From: Thermincola carboxydiphila
GTDB taxonomy: Bacteria > Bacillota > Thermincolia > Thermincolales > UBA2595
DNA: 64,000 bases
Assembly (NCBI GenBank): GCA_016841325.1
Contig: JAENZJ010000004.1
Span: 62,001-126,000 of the forward strand
Reading direction: 5' to 3'
Both the position numbers and the translations under genes were made by a program. A model generated the notes under the pieces. The model worked only from the letters and a program-made list of their open reading frames with translations. It was not told where the DNA came from and did not search any database. Numbering within the stretch: the stretch's first letter is position 1; every line of letters begins with the position of its first letter. Shown piece after piece: positions 49,701 to 57,681 of this stretch.

Positions 49701-51826
49701 TTGACCTTCATTGTTATAGCATCCCGGTGAACGCCGTCATTATCAGTAACCTTTGCCGAAATAAGTGGAGTCAGGTCAGTAAGGTATGTTACCGGCTGCC
49801 ACCCGGATATTACCGGATAAGTCCTCCCTGTGAAGTTCCAGGCAGTCGTACCGGAATTGCCCAGAACGTCTTCACTCGTCAGAGAGAGGGTATGCGGGCC
49901 GTCCTTTATTGTTCCCTCATAAGTAACATATACTGTCTTCCTGCTGGTTATAATGTAACTGCCACAGCTGTCAGCCATCCCCTCATACCTGATTTGTGCC
50001 GGCAAAACCTGACCATCCAGTTTAAGGGTAACCTCCGGAGTAGAGCCTGTCCCTTTGATATCAGAGAAATCAGTCAGTTCTCCTCTAAATTTCAGCATAC
50101 CGTTGCTGATAATCATCCCGTCATAGAATTCACCTGTCAGTGCAGCCCCCGGCGGCCTGTTGTCTATAGAAAAAGTCCAGCTCGCGGTTCCGGTATTATA
50201 TACAGTATCAGCGGCAGAAACGTCTATAGTGTGGCTGCCATAGCCAAAATTGTGGTTGTATGTCACTGTTCCGGCAGCCGGGTCATAAATATGGGGTACC
50301 AGAGAACCATTATGATATACCACAATAGCTGCAGGGTCTATATTGTTATTGGCATCACTCACATTAACAGATGCAAATGCAGTGTCCCCAACCACAGAAT
50401 TGGGGGCAGGATTAAAGTTGGTGAACCCTGGCTTCGTCCCTACCGTAAAATTCCATGTCTCCTTCAGCATATTACCGACACTGTCGGCAATGGTGACTTC
50501 AGCAGTATGGACACCGTCATTCAGCCCGGATGTCCCAAAACTTACAGTACCTTCCTTATAGCTGTCAACTACATACCACGTCGCGCCGCAGGAGTCTGAT
50601 TCCCAGTGCCCCTTGTACTGAAAGGCTGCCGGCACTGGGGCCCCGTCTATTTTTGCCGTAACACTGTTTTTGTCAAGGTTGTTGGCACTATCCCTGACAT
50701 ACAGCGATACCGCAGGGCTGTTACCGTTCACCGTGCTGCCCTTATCCGGTTCCCAAACAACAGGAGCCGGTGGCAATGTATCTGTCTGGAAGCTCCACAT
50801 CCTGGCAGCGGTATTTCCGGCAGCATCACTGACCTTAAGGCTTACCTCATAGCTGCCGCTGGGGAAGCTTCCCTCATAGTACACTGTACCGGTGGGAGTA
50901 TAAACGGTATGTGCTACGGTGCTTCCATTAATTTGCAGGATTACGGAATCCCAGTCGATGGCATTGGTGTCGCTTACTGTTGCAGACACCCTGTCAATAA
51001 CCCCCAGGCTGCTGTTGTCTGCCGGGCTGAGACTGCTTATTTCAGGGGGAACCCCTACTGTAAATGACCAGGACTCTGTCATTAAGTTGCCCTTTACATC
51101 GGCAATACCTATTTCAACTGTATGAGTACCGTCTGCCAGCCCTGATGTCGCGAAACTGACAGTCCCTTCCCGGTAACTGTCCACCACCCAGACCGTTTCG
51201 GTCCAGCTGCTGCAGGAATCGCCATATGTAACGGTCTCCCAGTGGCCCTTAAACTTAAATTCAGGCGTTACCGGCTGACCATTCAGGACTGCACTTACTG
51301 AAGCCTCATCCAGGTTGTCAAACAGGTCTGTGACATAAAGAGAAACCGCAGGATTTGAAACAGTCACTGATGAATTCCTGCCCGGGCTCCAGCTTCCGGG
51401 GTTAGGTGCATTATCCACAGCGAAAGACCAGTTGGTGGATTGAAGACCCGCTGTATCATCATATACACTGGCCTGAACCGTATGTGATCCCTCTGAAAGG
51501 TCAGCTGGAGGTGTGTAACTGATATTGTAACTCCCCGGGGTGCTTCCCTCGGAAAGACCGGGGGTAACAGCTGCACCATCCAGTAACATACTGATATCCG
51601 TTTCACTGACTGTCCCTTCATATACTGAAATGCTCACACTTATATCAGGCCTTGTGTTTTCAATAATTTCACCATCTCCGGGCACCGGGGTGGTAAACAA
51701 TATACCGCTGGCGGCAGTTGCGGCAGCAACCCACCCTACAACTGCCAGGACAAATATTATAAGGCCCAGCATCAACCTTTTGGCTGGAGTAAGAGAGCTG
51801 TAGGCTTTTACAATTTTTTCGGTCAT
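46754..51826 (-). CDS. giant 38-heme c-type cytochrome with Ig-like modules
   Basis: About 1690 residues from the ATG at 51826 (ribosome site GAGGTGG). Residues 20-45 form one hydrophobic anchor. Residues about 50-770 are beta-rich Ig-like/cadherin-like modules, with one module type occurring twice (VSLYVTDLFDNLDEASV and VSLYVRDSANNLDKNSV, each followed by YKGHWE and SFATSGL/SFGTSGL). From about residue 775 to the end there are 38 CXXCH sites by my count, in a repeat that alternates CDACHGIHT-like and CSGCHxxVLTTEH-like units. The C-terminus is Lys-rich. The layout suggests an anchored stalk that carries a heme wire through the cell wall. Codon usage looks like the neighbours. Confidence 0.9.
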   Translation of the reverse strand: MTEKIVKAYSSLTPAKRLMLGLIIFVLAVVGWVAAATAASGILFTTPVPGDGEIIENTRPDISVSISVYEGTVSETDISMLLDGAAVTPGLSEGSTPGSYNISYTPPADLSEGSHTVQASVYDDTAGLQSTNWSFAVDNAPNPGSWSPGRNSSVTVSNPAVSLYVTDLFDNLDEASVSAVLNGQPVTPEFKFKGHWETVTYGDSCSSWTETVWVVDSYREGTVSFATSGLADGTHTVEIGIADVKGNLMTESWSFTVGVPPEISSLSPADNSSLGVIDRVSATVSDTNAIDWDSVILQINGSTVAHTVYTPTGTVYYEGSFPSGSYEVSLKVSDAAGNTAARMWSFQTDTLPPAPVVWEPDKGSTVNGNSPAVSLYVRDSANNLDKNSVTAKIDGAPVPAAFQYKGHWESDSCGATWYVVDSYKEGTVSFGTSGLNDGVHTAEVTIADSVGNMLKETWNFTVGTKPGFTNFNPAPNSVVGDTAFASVNVSDANNNIDPAAIVVYHNGSLVPHIYDPAAGTVTYNHNFGYGSHTIDVSAADTVYNTGTASWTFSIDNRPPGAALTGEFYDGMIISNGMLKFRGELTDFSDIKGTGSTPEVTLKLDGQVLPAQIRYEGMADSCGSYIITSRKTVYVTYEGTIKDGPHTLSLTSEDVLGNSGTTAWNFTGRTYPVISGWQPVTYLTDLTPLISAKVTDNDGVHRDAITMKVNGRKVSHSFDSASGLVSHVPAEPLADEAYHTVSLSAYDPGGLTTSISWMFNTSTYPEMPDSNMVNCSACHDIAEGSGIPFQSLHNTINFYGTHSSNDCDACHNYITYPADCVQCHGLEDGTPEAPHGSSPSISYQLRGYSSTYPVRVTANREIWDCIICHQPGSPLTGWYNGYVNPTRPLNNHDIPELHKTDRNNCNTCHALALTREHARPGRTDSERVQVSCNTCHLSPDARVRGAISAADKTCGACHTYTPHDTLEASRLIHGTALEDDCRTCHNPDIDEEHTANIRTKTATGRNYTCEVCHGSTDTVVQDAVYSGDTGCTACHPADYHDMALLHSSIYTDPVLFNCSQCHLNRLDTEHGGRISSVTGQPLDCVSCHLSNRADVKAAVSGSQTDCNACHEFHTDVTAAHDSGFVISPVVNCAQCHDDVLNTEHEGRGFTCNTCHDTVNETVYGAITGNINNCDACHGIHTPESVELPHTTANYVYAPTFECSGCHVNVLTTEHSPAGDCNLCHASSVQQISDSILGGRNDCDSCHYIHSDVAAAHISNYVTTPVVDCSGCHNDMLDIEHQAQGLDCAACHDSTNTTVAEAIYSSNTQCDACHGIHTLSSVEPAHTTADFVYNKTFDCSGCHSGVLTTEHQGKGDCNLCHSSATDQVTRSVAAGSTGCDSCHSVHQDVSSAHVTNMSANCTLCHSSSLTANHNENCATCHDSSRPDVIDAVAANNTACSACHQIHPDVSHESDFVKNKEIDCSWCHSKKLDGEHQKRGYSCRICHQTDVSKVNFAVNTQNRYCDACHNVHDDITEVHESVFPDILTVNCSGCHSRVISDEHVDRVNSDGEEMTCKTCHDDDSPDDVRKAVKNNDTSCVSCHDSIHGDVTPKHTAEFRNAGFACAGCHKVSLDQEHKRQDRGCNTCHESSNRTVITVIREKRTECNSCHIEHGNAIQAHWEFDLTKVQCRECHTVHREPAWQKQDKGKEVAL

Positions 51827-51892
51827 CTCTTCCACCTCTTTCTCCGGGCTGATTTGAGGAGCTTGTTTTAAATTGGTTGTTACTACTTTCTA

Positions 51893-52032
51893 TAATAATT
51901 ATCGTAAAATTTGTCCCTAAACTTGAGCCATCTAAGTTTAGCTGCCTTTTATAAAGACAAGAAAATTTTTCCTGCTACACCTTGTAATAATTATAGACCC
52001 CCCTGTCCCTGTGAACAACAAATAATAATTAT
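51893..52032 (-). promoter_or_regulatory. triple TAATAATTAT motif upstream of the cytochrome operon
   Basis: The 10-mer TAATAATTAT occurs exactly at 51893-51902, 51985-51994 and 52023-52032. A hairpin CTAAACTT/AAGTTTAG lies at about 51919-51943. The complement ATAATTATTA is found twice in the LysR-cytochrome intergenic region at 11263 and 11309. It may be an operator, but the sequence is AT-rich and chance is possible. The region 51827-52115 holds no gene I can support. Confidence 0.4.
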
Positions 52033-52115
52033 TTTTTAATAAACCCTGCCATACCCTGTTACCTGAAAAAAATGGAATTTGCCTGATGATTCTTTCATCA
52101 AATACAATATTATGA

Positions 52116-52140
52116 TATAATTCTTACGAACATACGTTCG
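52116..52140 (+). promoter_or_regulatory. -10 box and LexA box (DUF6504-dnaE operon)
   Basis: TATAAT (52116-52121) is followed by CGAACATACGTTCG (52127-52140), a perfect LexA inverted repeat in the same place, relative to the -10 box, as at 44230. The -35 is weak (TTTCAT near 52093). Confidence 0.85.
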
Positions 52141-52185
52141 CAATTGCGTCGAAACCAACAGGTAAAACAGCAAAGGATGATTACA

Positions 52186-52434
52186 TTGGTAAAACTGATT
52201 AACAAAAATATTGAAATAAGATACAGCACTAATGACACCCCCCTGGCTTTCCGGTTTAACGGCAAGTGGCTTCCGGTAAGTCAGGTTCTTGAAATATGGA
52301 AGGATACCGGCACATGGTGGGATGGGGAAAGTGAAAAAACCTTCTACAGGGTGAACACTCATGAAGGAAGCCTTTTTGAACTTTACAGGGACAATAATAG
52401 CCTGGCCTGGTTCCTGTACCGGGTTTATGATTAG
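52186..52434 (+). CDS. DUF6504 family protein, mutasome-associated
   Basis: About 82 residues from the TTG at 52186, with AAAGGATGA upstream. The pattern PLAFRFNGKWLPVSQVLEIW, WWDGESEKTFYRV and LYRVYD is that of DUF6504 proteins, which are found with ImuB-like polymerases and error-prone DnaE. The biochemical role is unknown. It is 30 bases upstream of dnaE under the same LexA-controlled promoter. Confidence 0.82.
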   Translation: MVKLINKNIEIRYSTNDTPLAFRFNGKWLPVSQVLEIWKDTGTWWDGESEKTFYRVNTHEGSLFELYRDNNSLAWFLYRVYD

Positions 52435-52464
52435 GAAGACTTTGATGATTAGGGAGGCCTCTTT

Positions 52465-55400
52465 ATGAGTTTTGTGCACCTTCATGTCCATTCCCCGTTT
52501 TCTTTTCTCGACGGGGCCGGCAGAATTGAAGAAATGGTCACCTCTGCAGTTACAGCAGGTATGCCGGCACTGGCTCTTACAGACCATAACAACCTCTGTG
52601 CCGCCGTTCTTTTCTCCGGCCTGGCCAAAAAGGCCGGGATCAAACCAATCACCGGTGTCGAAATAACACTGGGGGATGACAGCCACCTTACCCTCCTGGC
52701 CAAAAATCCCCATGGCTATACAAACCTGTGCCGTATCCTGAGCGCTGCCCACCTGGGGAATCCGCGCCAAACCCCGTGCACTTCTGTGGAAACCCTCAGG
52801 GCTTACAGCAGTGACCTGATAGCCCTGTCAGGATGCCGCCAGGGCAGGATTCCGCAGCTTATCCTGAAGGGGAATTACCGTCTGGCTGAGGAAGCAGCCA
52901 AAACATTTACTGATATTTTTGGCAGGGAAAACTTCTTTATCGAAATGCAGCATGATTTTCTTCCGGGAAGCCGGTTTCTCAACAACGCCCTGGATAACCT
53001 GGCCTCCCACCTGGGACTGAAGACAGCGGCCACCAACAATGTCCATTATGTTACCAAAGAACAATTTAAAATCCATGACCTGCTTACCTGTGTGCGGACC
53101 CTGACAAGGCTTGGGGAAATCCACCCCGAACGGCGCCTCAATGCGGAAAACTACCTGAAACCGCCTGCCGATATGGCCCGGATCTTTGGCGCCTATCCCC
53201 AGGCAGTGACAAATACCCTTGCCATTGCCGAAATGTGTATACCGGCCCTGGAAACAGGGAAGCGGCTGTTTCCCGCCTTTCCCGACATCCCCCCCGGGGA
53301 AACTGCTGCCGGTTACCTCAGGAAGCTTACTTACAAAGGTGCCGAGGAGCGCTATCGCTGCCTGCCCCGGCATGTGACCACACGCCTTGACCATGAACTC
53401 GACATCATCTGCCGCCTGGGGTTTGAGGATTATTTTCTTTTGGTCCGGGATGTCGCCAACTACGCCCGCAGGGAAAAAATCAGGTATGCCGGGCGGGGTT
53501 CAGCCGCAGATTCGGCTGTCGCATACTGCCTGTATATCACAGAGGTTGACTCCATAGCCCGGGGCCTCCTTTTTGAACGTTTCATGAGCCTGGAGCGCGC
53601 CCAGACACCTGATATTGACATAGATTTTGATTCCCGCCACCGGGACAGGGTAGCAGCATACCTCTATAAGAAATACGGCACTGACCGGGTGGCCACAGTC
53701 TGTACCTACAACACTTTCAGGGCTCGTTCCGCCTTCAGGGACCTGGCCAAAGCCATGGATTTCCCGGCCGCAGAGATTGACCGCCTGGCCAAAAAACTGC
53801 CATATATCCATGCCGACCAGATTGACCTGGCTGTAGATCGTTTTCCGGAACTCCGCGAAAGCGGAATTAATTCTCCCGGGTTCCGGGACCTCCTTGACTA
53901 CTGTGCGGCAGTCTCAGGATTTCCCCGGTTTATCGGCACCCACCTGGGGGGCATTGTTGTCAGCCGGCGCCCGTTATCTGAGGTAACACCCCTTCAGGAG
54001 GCTGCCAAGGGAATAGTTGTCACCCAGTATGACAAGGAATTTATAGAAGACCTGGGGCTGGTCAAGCTTGACCTGCTGTCCCTGAGGACCATGGCTGCAA
54101 TTGAAGACTCCACCCTGACTATCAGGGAAACAGACAGTAAATTTGACTACGAAAAAATTCCCCTGGAGGATAAGGCAACCTTTGATATGATTAACAGGGG
54201 GGAAACTGTCGGGGTCTTTCAGCTGGAGAGTCCAGCCCAGCGCGCCCTGCAAAGCCGGCTCGGGGCCTCAGAAATGGAGGACATTATTGCCAGTGTGGCC
54301 ATTATCAGGCCCGGACCCATCAAGGGCAATATGGTAGAACCCTTTATTGCCCGCCGCCAGGGAAAAGAACCGGTGACATACCTGCACCCTAAACTTGAAC
54401 CCATCCTGAAAAAAACCTATGGGGTTGTCCTGTTCCAGGAACAGGTCATTGAAATTGCCACAGCAATTGCCGGTTTTACCCCCGGGGAAGCCGACCGCCT
54501 GCGCCGCGTGATGACCCATGCCCGGTCCCACCGGGAAATGGCCGGCATCGGAGCGGAGTTTGTCAGAAAAGCCATTGCCAACGGGGTCAGCACAGAAGTC
54601 GCCGAAACCATCTTCTCATACATTACCGGATATGCCAGCTACGGTTTCTGTGAGGCCCATGCAGCGGCATTTGCCACCACTGCTTATAAAACAGCATATC
54701 TTATCAGGCATTATCCGGCCCATTTTTTTGCCTCAGTGCTCAGCCACCAGCCGATGGGATTTTATGACTCCAATACCCTGTGTGTGGAGGCACGCAGGAG
54801 AGGGGTGACCATCCTCCCCCCTGATATTAACCTCAGCCGGGAGTCTTTCACTGTTAATGCCGATACCATCCGCATTTCCCTGGGGCAGATAAAAGGGGTT
54901 AAGGAGAATTCCCTGAAAAAGATCCTGGCAGCCAGGGAAAAGGGCCCCTTCAGGTCCTTTGACGATTTTCTGAAACGTGTTTCCATAGGCCGGGATGTCC
55001 TGGAGAACCTAATCCGCTGTGGGGCATTTGACAGCCTGCATCATAACCGGAAGCAGCTGTTATGGGCCATTCCGGCGGCAGGCAGCAAAGGGAATACCAG
55101 TGCGCTGTCCTTCGGCGGGGAAGGTCCCCTTACCGGAGAATCTTCCCTCACAGATAATACGGTGACCCTTCCCCCTGTTCCGGACTTTACGCCACAGGAG
55201 AAATTCAACATGGAGTATGAGATACTCGGCATAGATGTAACCTGCCATTATATGAGTCATTGGCGCAGCAGGCTGGAACGCCGGGGATTTCTGAACAGCA
55301 TGAACCTTGCGGCAGCCGGTAACGGCAGCCAGGTCAGGGTCGCCGGCCTGCCTGTCCGCCCGCACCGCCCCCCTACCAGAACAGGCAAAATAGCCGCCTT

Positions 55401-55578
55401 TTTTTCACTGGAGGACGAATTCGGCCTGATTGACATAACTGTTTTCGAAAAAACCTACCAGGAGTTCGGGAACCTCCTTTTTACCAGGCCTGTCCCTCCG
55501 CTCCAGGTTTGGGGTACATTACAGCACAGGGGTAACGGTTTCTCCATAATCGCCCGTAAAATATTCCGCCTGCAGTAA
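52465..55578 (+). CDS. dnaE2: DNA polymerase III alpha subunit, DnaE2/ImuC type
   Basis: A 1037-residue C-family polymerase. Order: PHP domain (FVHLHVHSPFSFLDGAG, ALTDHNNL), palm with PDIDIDFDSRHR (catalytic aspartates near residue 384), fingers (AYKTAYLIRHYPAHFFASVL), tandem HhH and a C-terminal OB fold (VRVAGLPVRP, FFSLEDEFGLIDITVF). It is shorter than the replicative DnaE (about 1150) and matches the length of error-prone DnaE2/ImuC. The LexA box, the DUF6504 neighbour and the ImuB-like gene upstream make an SOS mutagenesis role likely. Ribosome site GGGAGG. Confidence 0.92.
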   Translation: MSFVHLHVHSPFSFLDGAGRIEEMVTSAVTAGMPALALTDHNNLCAAVLFSGLAKKAGIKPITGVEITLGDDSHLTLLAKNPHGYTNLCRILSAAHLGNPRQTPCTSVETLRAYSSDLIALSGCRQGRIPQLILKGNYRLAEEAAKTFTDIFGRENFFIEMQHDFLPGSRFLNNALDNLASHLGLKTAATNNVHYVTKEQFKIHDLLTCVRTLTRLGEIHPERRLNAENYLKPPADMARIFGAYPQAVTNTLAIAEMCIPALETGKRLFPAFPDIPPGETAAGYLRKLTYKGAEERYRCLPRHVTTRLDHELDIICRLGFEDYFLLVRDVANYARREKIRYAGRGSAADSAVAYCLYITEVDSIARGLLFERFMSLERAQTPDIDIDFDSRHRDRVAAYLYKKYGTDRVATVCTYNTFRARSAFRDLAKAMDFPAAEIDRLAKKLPYIHADQIDLAVDRFPELRESGINSPGFRDLLDYCAAVSGFPRFIGTHLGGIVVSRRPLSEVTPLQEAAKGIVVTQYDKEFIEDLGLVKLDLLSLRTMAAIEDSTLTIRETDSKFDYEKIPLEDKATFDMINRGETVGVFQLESPAQRALQSRLGASEMEDIIASVAIIRPGPIKGNMVEPFIARRQGKEPVTYLHPKLEPILKKTYGVVLFQEQVIEIATAIAGFTPGEADRLRRVMTHARSHREMAGIGAEFVRKAIANGVSTEVAETIFSYITGYASYGFCEAHAAAFATTAYKTAYLIRHYPAHFFASVLSHQPMGFYDSNTLCVEARRRGVTILPPDINLSRESFTVNADTIRISLGQIKGVKENSLKKILAAREKGPFRSFDDFLKRVSIGRDVLENLIRCGAFDSLHHNRKQLLWAIPAAGSKGNTSALSFGGEGPLTGESSLTDNTVTLPPVPDFTPQEKFNMEYEILGIDVTCHYMSHWRSRLERRGFLNSMNLAAAGNGSQVRVAGLPVRPHRPPTRTGKIAAFFSLEDEFGLIDITVFEKTYQEFGNLLFTRPVPPLQVWGTLQHRGNGFSIIARKIFRLQ

Positions 55579-55689
55579 GACTGCAGCAATTTCCGTTCAA
55601 CCTCGCTTTCCCACCGTTGACACCCCGTTTTCAGCCATTCGCCTTAATGATGTATAAGATGACGGCACTAAGTGTTACCATTATATCGG

Positions 55690-56089
55690 ATTCTGAGCAT
55701 GATCAATGCCAAACTTGTACCCGCCTCAATACACACCACTTTCCTGACCCTGGCGCTGTTTTACGGGGGTATCGCCCAGATACTGGCCGGAATGTGGGAA
55801 TTCAAAAAAAGTAATACCTTCGGCGCCACAGCCTTCACTTCCTATGGCGCCTTCTGGCTCGCACTGGCTTCGATTATCGTTTTTGAAGAACTGAACCTGA
55901 TTAATTTCGGACCTGACAGGAATATCGCCATTGGCCTGTTCCTGGTGGCCTGGACAGTATTTACCTTCTACATGTGGATTGGCTCCCTAAAAATTAACAA
56001 TGCCCTTGTTTTTGTGCTTACAACATTGCTGATAACCTATATCCTGCTGGACCTGGCTGAGTTCAGCCAAAAAAAATTAGAAGGAGGTA
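55690..56089 (+). pseudogene. remnant of an acetate transporter (SatP/GPR1/YaaH family)
   Basis: The frame contains the family's middle region (LALFYGGIAQILAGMWEFKK, NTFGATAFTSYGAFWLALA) and two more helices. The N-terminal NPAPLGL motif and first helix are missing, and the C-terminus runs in frame without stop into the next gene. No ribosome site is seen at the possible starts near 55672-55700. This is most simply a truncated and inactive gene, left after a deletion. Confidence 0.7.
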
Positions 56090-56091
56090 CT

Positions 56092-56523
56092 ATGTCTGAT
56101 TTAAAACGGGGACTCACATATTTTTTATCTGTACTGGCATATGGCGTTATTCTGCTCATTGGTATTAAGGTTTACACATTTCTTCAGATTACCGGGGAAA
56201 GGACTTATAATATTAAACCAGCTGTCGAATTCTTTTTCTTCTTCACAATCGCCTTTGGCCTGTTACTTGCACTTCCTGAACTGATTGTTAATTTCAAAAA
56301 AGAGGGCATCTGGAAAATAGACCGGGTTAAAATTATATCTATTGCTTTACCTGCTTTTGTGCCTTCACTTCTGAGGTATTTGTATTTTTGTACAAATGCC
56401 GGTTTCTACATGCCTTTTGGTTTTCTGTTTGTAAATTATGCTCTTTCCTCAGGGGTTTTCTTTTTCGCGGGAGTTGTGTCCGGTTATTTCTTACTTAGCA
56501 GTGTGCATAAAGAAGAAACGTAA
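56092..56523 (+). CDS. four-helix membrane protein, unknown
   Basis: A 143-residue protein with four hydrophobic segments starting at ATG 56092. The ribosome site AGAAGGAGG is one of the best in the window, so this is an independent gene although it is in frame with the transporter remnant upstream. Notable features are GLLLALPELIVNF and PSLLRYLYFC. No family recognised. It precedes two DUF3231 genes. Confidence 0.65.
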   Translation: MSDLKRGLTYFLSVLAYGVILLIGIKVYTFLQITGERTYNIKPAVEFFFFFTIAFGLLLALPELIVNFKKEGIWKIDRVKIISIALPAFVPSLLRYLYFCTNAGFYMPFGFLFVNYALSSGVFFFAGVVSGYFLLSSVHKEET

Positions 56524-56613
56524 GGAAAGGCCGGCATTATTCTATTCATACAAATAATTAACTGTTTCACCGCAAATAATAACTGTAAACAAGATTTGAC
56601 TGGGGCGACAGAT

Positions 56614-57144
56614 GTGGATATTGTAGATGTTATTGCAGATGTAAAAAAAATTACCGGATTAAGTAAATCAACAACGCAAAAGCAGCACAGTCTCAATGTC
56701 AGTGACGTGTGGCACCTGTGGGATATTCTGGTGGCAAAATATGATACCATAGAAGTTATCAATGTTTACGTCAATTGTGCTCAGACTGCTGACTTAAAGG
56801 CAGTTGTAAATGAAACCTTAAAAGTCGTTGAAGGAGGAGCAGATAAGCTGCAGCAACTGATGCTGGAATACGCGATTCCCCTCCCTCCAAGACCCCCGCA
56901 GGGCGCAAAAACGACTGTCAATCTGGAGCTGGTTACAGACAAATATATTTTTAATCATTTATTTGATTTAATCAAACAACTGCCGCTTCTGGCTGTAGCA
57001 ATTAATTACAGCGGTTCACCGGTTATCATAAAAGTTTTTAAAAACCATATAATACAGACAATTGAACTGATTGATAACCTGTCTGTATATGGTGAAGCCA
57101 AGGGATATTTACAGAAATTGCCTATGTACAAGCCCATTTCCTGA
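56614..57144 (+). CDS. DUF3231 family protein (ferritin-like, spore-coat type)
   Basis: About 176 residues from the GTG at 56614 (GGGGCGA upstream). It carries the DUF3231 hallmark twice-repeated helical layout: VSDVWHLWDILVAKYDTIE, then the typical YAIPLPPRPP near residue 95, and a second half ending in FKNHIIQTIELIDNL and GYLQKLPMYKP. DUF3231 proteins are four-helix bundle proteins of spore formers related to CotF-like coat proteins. A second, disrupted copy follows after 22 bases. Confidence 0.8.
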   Translation: MDIVDVIADVKKITGLSKSTTQKQHSLNVSDVWHLWDILVAKYDTIEVINVYVNCAQTADLKAVVNETLKVVEGGADKLQQLMLEYAIPLPPRPPQGAKTTVNLELVTDKYIFNHLFDLIKQLPLLAVAINYSGSPVIIKVFKNHIIQTIELIDNLSVYGEAKGYLQKLPMYKPIS

Positions 57145-57681
57145 GCAAATTATTTGAGGTGACAAGATGAAAATACCCGTTATATACCAACAAATCACAG
57201 ACCTCACCAAGCCTGCGGAACAAAAGCAAAAGGAAATCGGTGTCAGCGAGGTATGGCACCTGAACAGTCATCTGCAGATGAGATATAATGTCCTGGAAAC
57301 TACCAATATACTCAAAAACTGTGCCCAGAACCCGGAACTTCGTTTGATTCTGGATTCCGGGGTGGAAACACTGCAGGATCAGATTGAAAGAATAGAAAAA
57401 ATAATGGCGGACTACGCAATCCCCTTTCCCTTGAGACCGCCTGTTGATGCGAATACTACTATAATGCCCCCCATTGTCAAGACACGGAAATAATTTTGTA
57501 AGTTATGACTCCTTTCCGTGTTAGTTTAAAACCCTTGGGGCCCTGCCCCAAACCCCGTCCTCGCCGGCCGGCAAGCGGACTGTTTCAGCCCGCCAATTGA
57601 TAGGATTTGGATATTCAGGCGAATCAAGGGGTCTAGATGAACTCGCTTGCGAGCCCTTGATTCGCGCCAAATGTGAGCATT

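Noticed and set aside
47654-50599. Long plus-strand reading frames opposite the giant cytochrome (for example 47654-48412 and 49682-50599)
   Set aside because: They lie fully inside the minus-strand multiheme gene, show no recognisable domain, and their length follows from the biased CXXCH repeat composition of the real gene.
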